Below, piece by piece: positions 61,666-64,000 of a stretch of 64,000 nt of DNA. The DNA is taken from positions 12,470,001 through 12,534,000 of the forward strand of contig NC_090705.1 of the NCBI RefSeq assembly GCF_040954835.1, given 5' to 3'. The position numbers were made by a program, and so were the translations under genes. Below the pieces are notes generated by a model, which saw only the letters and a list, made by a program, of their open reading frames with translations, was not told the origin of the DNA and ran no database searches. The DNA comes from Lepisosteus oculatus (Eukaryota > Chordata > Actinopteri > Semionotiformes > Lepisosteidae). The first letter of the stretch is position 1. Each line of letters starts with the position of its first letter.

Positions 61666-62059
61666 GCATATAACAAAAGAATCATTTGTAAAACTGATTT
61701 TGTTTCTTGCTTTGAAGTCTGTGTTATTTCACTTTAAAGCGATGTGTAAGCCTTTTCACATGTTTCTTGATAGAGGGAGGTTTGATTGAGCCTATCCAAC
61801 AGTTTGCGGTATTTTTTTCCAGAAATACAAGCAACAGGATTTAGCCCTTTATTGCACTGAATGCCATGTCTTTCGGCGGATTCACGGTATACTCTGTATG
61901 TTCCACTAAACTGACCAGCCACGTAGGTTCCCCTTACAAAGAGGTCGGAATTATTAATGCACCTTTTTTGTGTGTGCTTTTTTGTTTCAGTATCCCATAT
62001 TTTGTTGTTGTTGGTTTTTACCCCTTTTTTTGAAAATCCCTGTTTGTTTTATTTTCTAG

Positions 62060-62152
62060 CTTCAGAAAAATCTCGCTACACAAAAAACCTGGTTCCTCTA
62101 AGCCAGACGCCTGGGGGAGCAGCAGTCTCTGGGGCTGTGGCAGATGGGCGAG
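62060..62152 (+). CDS. tmem65: Candidate in-frame cassette exon in tmem65 (unverified)
   Basis: A 93 bp segment lies between a strong acceptor (long T/C tract then TTTTCTAG) and a donor (GCGAG/gtatac). Read in phase 1, as required after the tmem65 exon at 47030, it has no stop and encodes 31 residues plus the split codon: ASEKSRYTKNLVPL, then SQTPGGAAVSGAVADGR. It leaves phase 1 again, so inclusion would not disturb the next exon. I do not recall an equivalent in human TMEM65, so this could be a lineage-specific exon, a chance frame, or an exon of an unrelated transcript. Confidence 0.35.
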
Positions 62153-64000
62153 GTATACAGGAGTGTGCCTAGTTATGCCAAGTGCCTCCACATGCTTTAT
62201 GTGCTGCTTTTAATTCAGCATGCTTGTGCTAGATGTAAAAGCCTCTGCTGCTGGCAAGAAAGATGAGTGATATTGCTTTTTTACATACTGGTTGTCAGCA
62301 TGTTTTATTTTTTTGTCAACTTTGAGAGGGATGTCGGTTCTTTCAGGGTTTTTTTCCTGCCAACATTATTTAGTGCATAGGGAACTGACTCTGCATTTGT
62401 AACTTATTTTAAATTTTCAGTGCAGAGCTGTCTCTTACTGTCTTTTTTTCTGCACTTTGCCTTAGTCTTTTGCCACTGGTCCTCACATTGGACATTGTCG
62501 CAAAGAGCAGCAAGTTAACAAAAATATTTTGCAACAAAAAGGCTCCTCATGAAAGTAAAAAATAGATTTTTTTTCCACCTCTGAAAACCTATCCAGGGCT
62601 TCAGGGAGTTTGTTGGAAGCTTCACAGAGTACTTAAGGACGCATTTCTTGGAGTCTTTGACGGATAAGACAAATTACTTTAAACACTGAGGCCATTTTTT
62701 CTATTATTATTTATAAAACTAGGAGCTTCTGGACTTTGTCATTACTAAATATAGTGATAGTATGTAAAAACAGACTGTTCTCCAGTAATAAGGCTCTGTT
62801 AGGTCTTTATGTATTCAGAGTAGAAGACAGTGGCTTATTATTTTTAGAGTTGGCTGCATTGGGTGGAAATCAAGAGCTGATTTGTAAAAAGAGAATAGGG
62901 GAAAACATCCAATAACTTGGAGATGTCCAAATTTATTTTTTTATTGGCATGGTAAACCTTTGTTCCTATGACTTGGGTATTTATGGTGATGCACCTTCCT
63001 CTAGACAGAGGAACTATTAGGGAGGACAACAGTGTTAGGATACAAAGTTCAAAATGCACAATTTAAATCCAGGACAATGAAGATGTACAGAAGAATGTAT
63101 TGGTAGGACCTCATTTGGAACCTTTTGTACAGTTTTGGCCCGCAAGATCCAAGAAAGATAATTGCTGGTCTGGAATCGGTACAGATAACAACATGTACAG
63201 TAGATGTTATGATTCCAGGGAATGTCCTCCATTTTCAGGCTAAAAGAACTGAATGTTTTTAATCTTGAACTGAGAAGACAATGAGGGAATTTGGATTTAA
63301 AGTATTTAAAAACCTTAAAGGCATTGACAAAGTCAACCACAAGGATTTCTTCAGCATCAACAGAGGACAAAGATGGATCTTAGGGAGAAAATCATTTAAC
63401 ACTGAGAAAAGGGGGTACTTTGTCATTCCAAGGGCTGTCTGGAATAAGCGACATACCTACAGTAGTGGAAGAAAATGAAAATTCCTGGGTAAATGATGAA
63501 AACCATGTATATTGAAAGTGTGGACTTCCACACACGTTTGGCTCATGTGTAAATTAAGCAAACAACATCCCAGCGTGCTTGGAGGCCTGTTTGCCTGTAA
63601 TTTTGGCAAGAGTGGCTGCAGGAGGAGATCTCAGTGACTTTCAAGGAGGGAGGATTGTTGGGGTCCATATGACAGGAGCTTCAGTGAACACAACCATTCA
63701 ACTTGCTGATGTTTCGATGTGATGTCGACATGGAAATCCAAAATTATCAGCAGAGAGAAACATTGGGTGGAAGCACGCACTCCAGGATTGTGGTATTTGC
63801 GCACGAATTCACAGTGCAAGGCAAATCACACAGTCAAGTGCATGAGTCAAGCTCGAAACAGAATAGTAGCATGTTTCTGCGCACTGTGAGAGACTAACCA
63901 TACAATCTTAAAGTGAATTATTATTTTCATGATTGGCAGATTGATGTGGCAACTCTAAAATTCTTGACAGGTTTATGTTGTGTGTGACACATGATTTATT
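62153..64000. other. Distal tmem65 intron sequence to the window edge
   Basis: AT-rich, with a LINE 3' relic at 63085-63480. No other feature recognised. Confidence 0.55.
63085..63480 (+). mobile_element. LINE ORF C-terminal relic, plus orientation
   Basis: Translation around 63290-63475 gives FKVFKNLKGIDKVNHKDFFS, then IN and, after gaps, KSFNTEKRGYFVIPRAVWNK. This is the conserved C-terminal end of an abundant fish non-LTR retrotransposon (L2/CR1-like). The upstream part (CTCATTTGGAACCTTTTGTA, 63109-63128) corresponds to the LE(Y/P)CVQFW segment. Frame breaks show it is dead. Confidence 0.65.

Larger units (their letters stand above)
47313..62059 (+). other. tmem65: tmem65 intron 1, proximal 14.7 kb
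   Basis: Long AT-rich intron. Recognised contents: a LINE 3' relic (49065-49300), a minus-oriented LINE relic (53060-53230), tRNA-headed SINE copies (52655-52830, 58573-58862, 61535-61665), and 5S-SINE copies (55576-55895 and a tail at 61113). I see no exon encoding the conserved TMEM65 membrane region. The remaining stretches (47.4-49.0, 49.3-52.6, 53.3-55.5, 55.9-58.5, 58.9-61.1 kb) hold nothing that I can name. Confidence 0.65.

Noticed and set aside
1-64000. CRISPR arrays, operons, prophage or tRNA genes
   Set aside because: The window is intron-rich vertebrate DNA; no regular spacer repeats, ribosome-binding sites or cloverleaf sequences apart from SINE heads were seen.

Overview
The window is vertebrate nuclear DNA, most likely from a ray-finned fish. 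The gene set matches the human 8q24.13 block (MTSS1, NDUFB9, TATDN1, RNF139, TMEM65). All genes are split by GT-AG introns, and introns are short to medium. The intergenic and intronic DNA is AT-rich and carries fish-type repeats: a 5S-rRNA-headed SINE, a tRNA-headed SINE, LINE 3' relics and foldback MITEs. A non-teleost such as a gar or bowfin would fit, but that is a guess.

Layout. 1-19.75 kb: the 3' two thirds of mtss1 (+), from the end of the I-BAR domain through the Ser/Pro-rich region to the WH2 domain, then a 3' UTR of about 3.2 kb. 19.97-24.99 kb: complete ndufb9 (-), 4 exons, 175 aa, convergent with mtss1. 25.0-25.36 kb: a 370 bp interval shared head-to-head by ndufb9 and tatdn1. 25.36-33.42 kb: complete tatdn1 (+), 12 exons, 297 aa. 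34.18-35.34 kb: a small LTR element (TRIM-like, no gag or pol). 35.38-35.63 kb: one minus-strand exon resembling a hAT-related zinc-finger protein. 36.2-40.2 kb: rnf139 (+), two coding exons, 672 aa. 40.2-45.9 kb: gene-free. 45.9-47.3 kb: tmem65 promoter region, a probable non-coding first exon and the first coding exon (+). 47.3-64 kb: tmem65 intron, with one candidate 93 bp in-frame exon; I did not find the conserved membrane-domain exons, so the gene runs off the right edge.

The genes do not form one pathway. ndufb9 (complex I) and tmem65 (inner-membrane calcium handling) are mitochondrial. tatdn1 is a predicted metal-dependent nuclease, rnf139 is an ER membrane ubiquitin ligase, and mtss1 couples membrane curvature to actin. 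They stay together as an old syntenic block with shared promoters.

No unknown biological system is evident. The best leads are the orientation of rnf139 and the absence of TRMT12 relative to mammals, the hAT-like exon with lost finger histidines, the candidate tmem65 cassette exon, the compact LTR element, and promoter motifs (RFX X-box, YY1, inverted ZNF143-type sites). All exon boundaries were read by eye from splice signals, frame continuity and recalled human proteins; no alignment was run.
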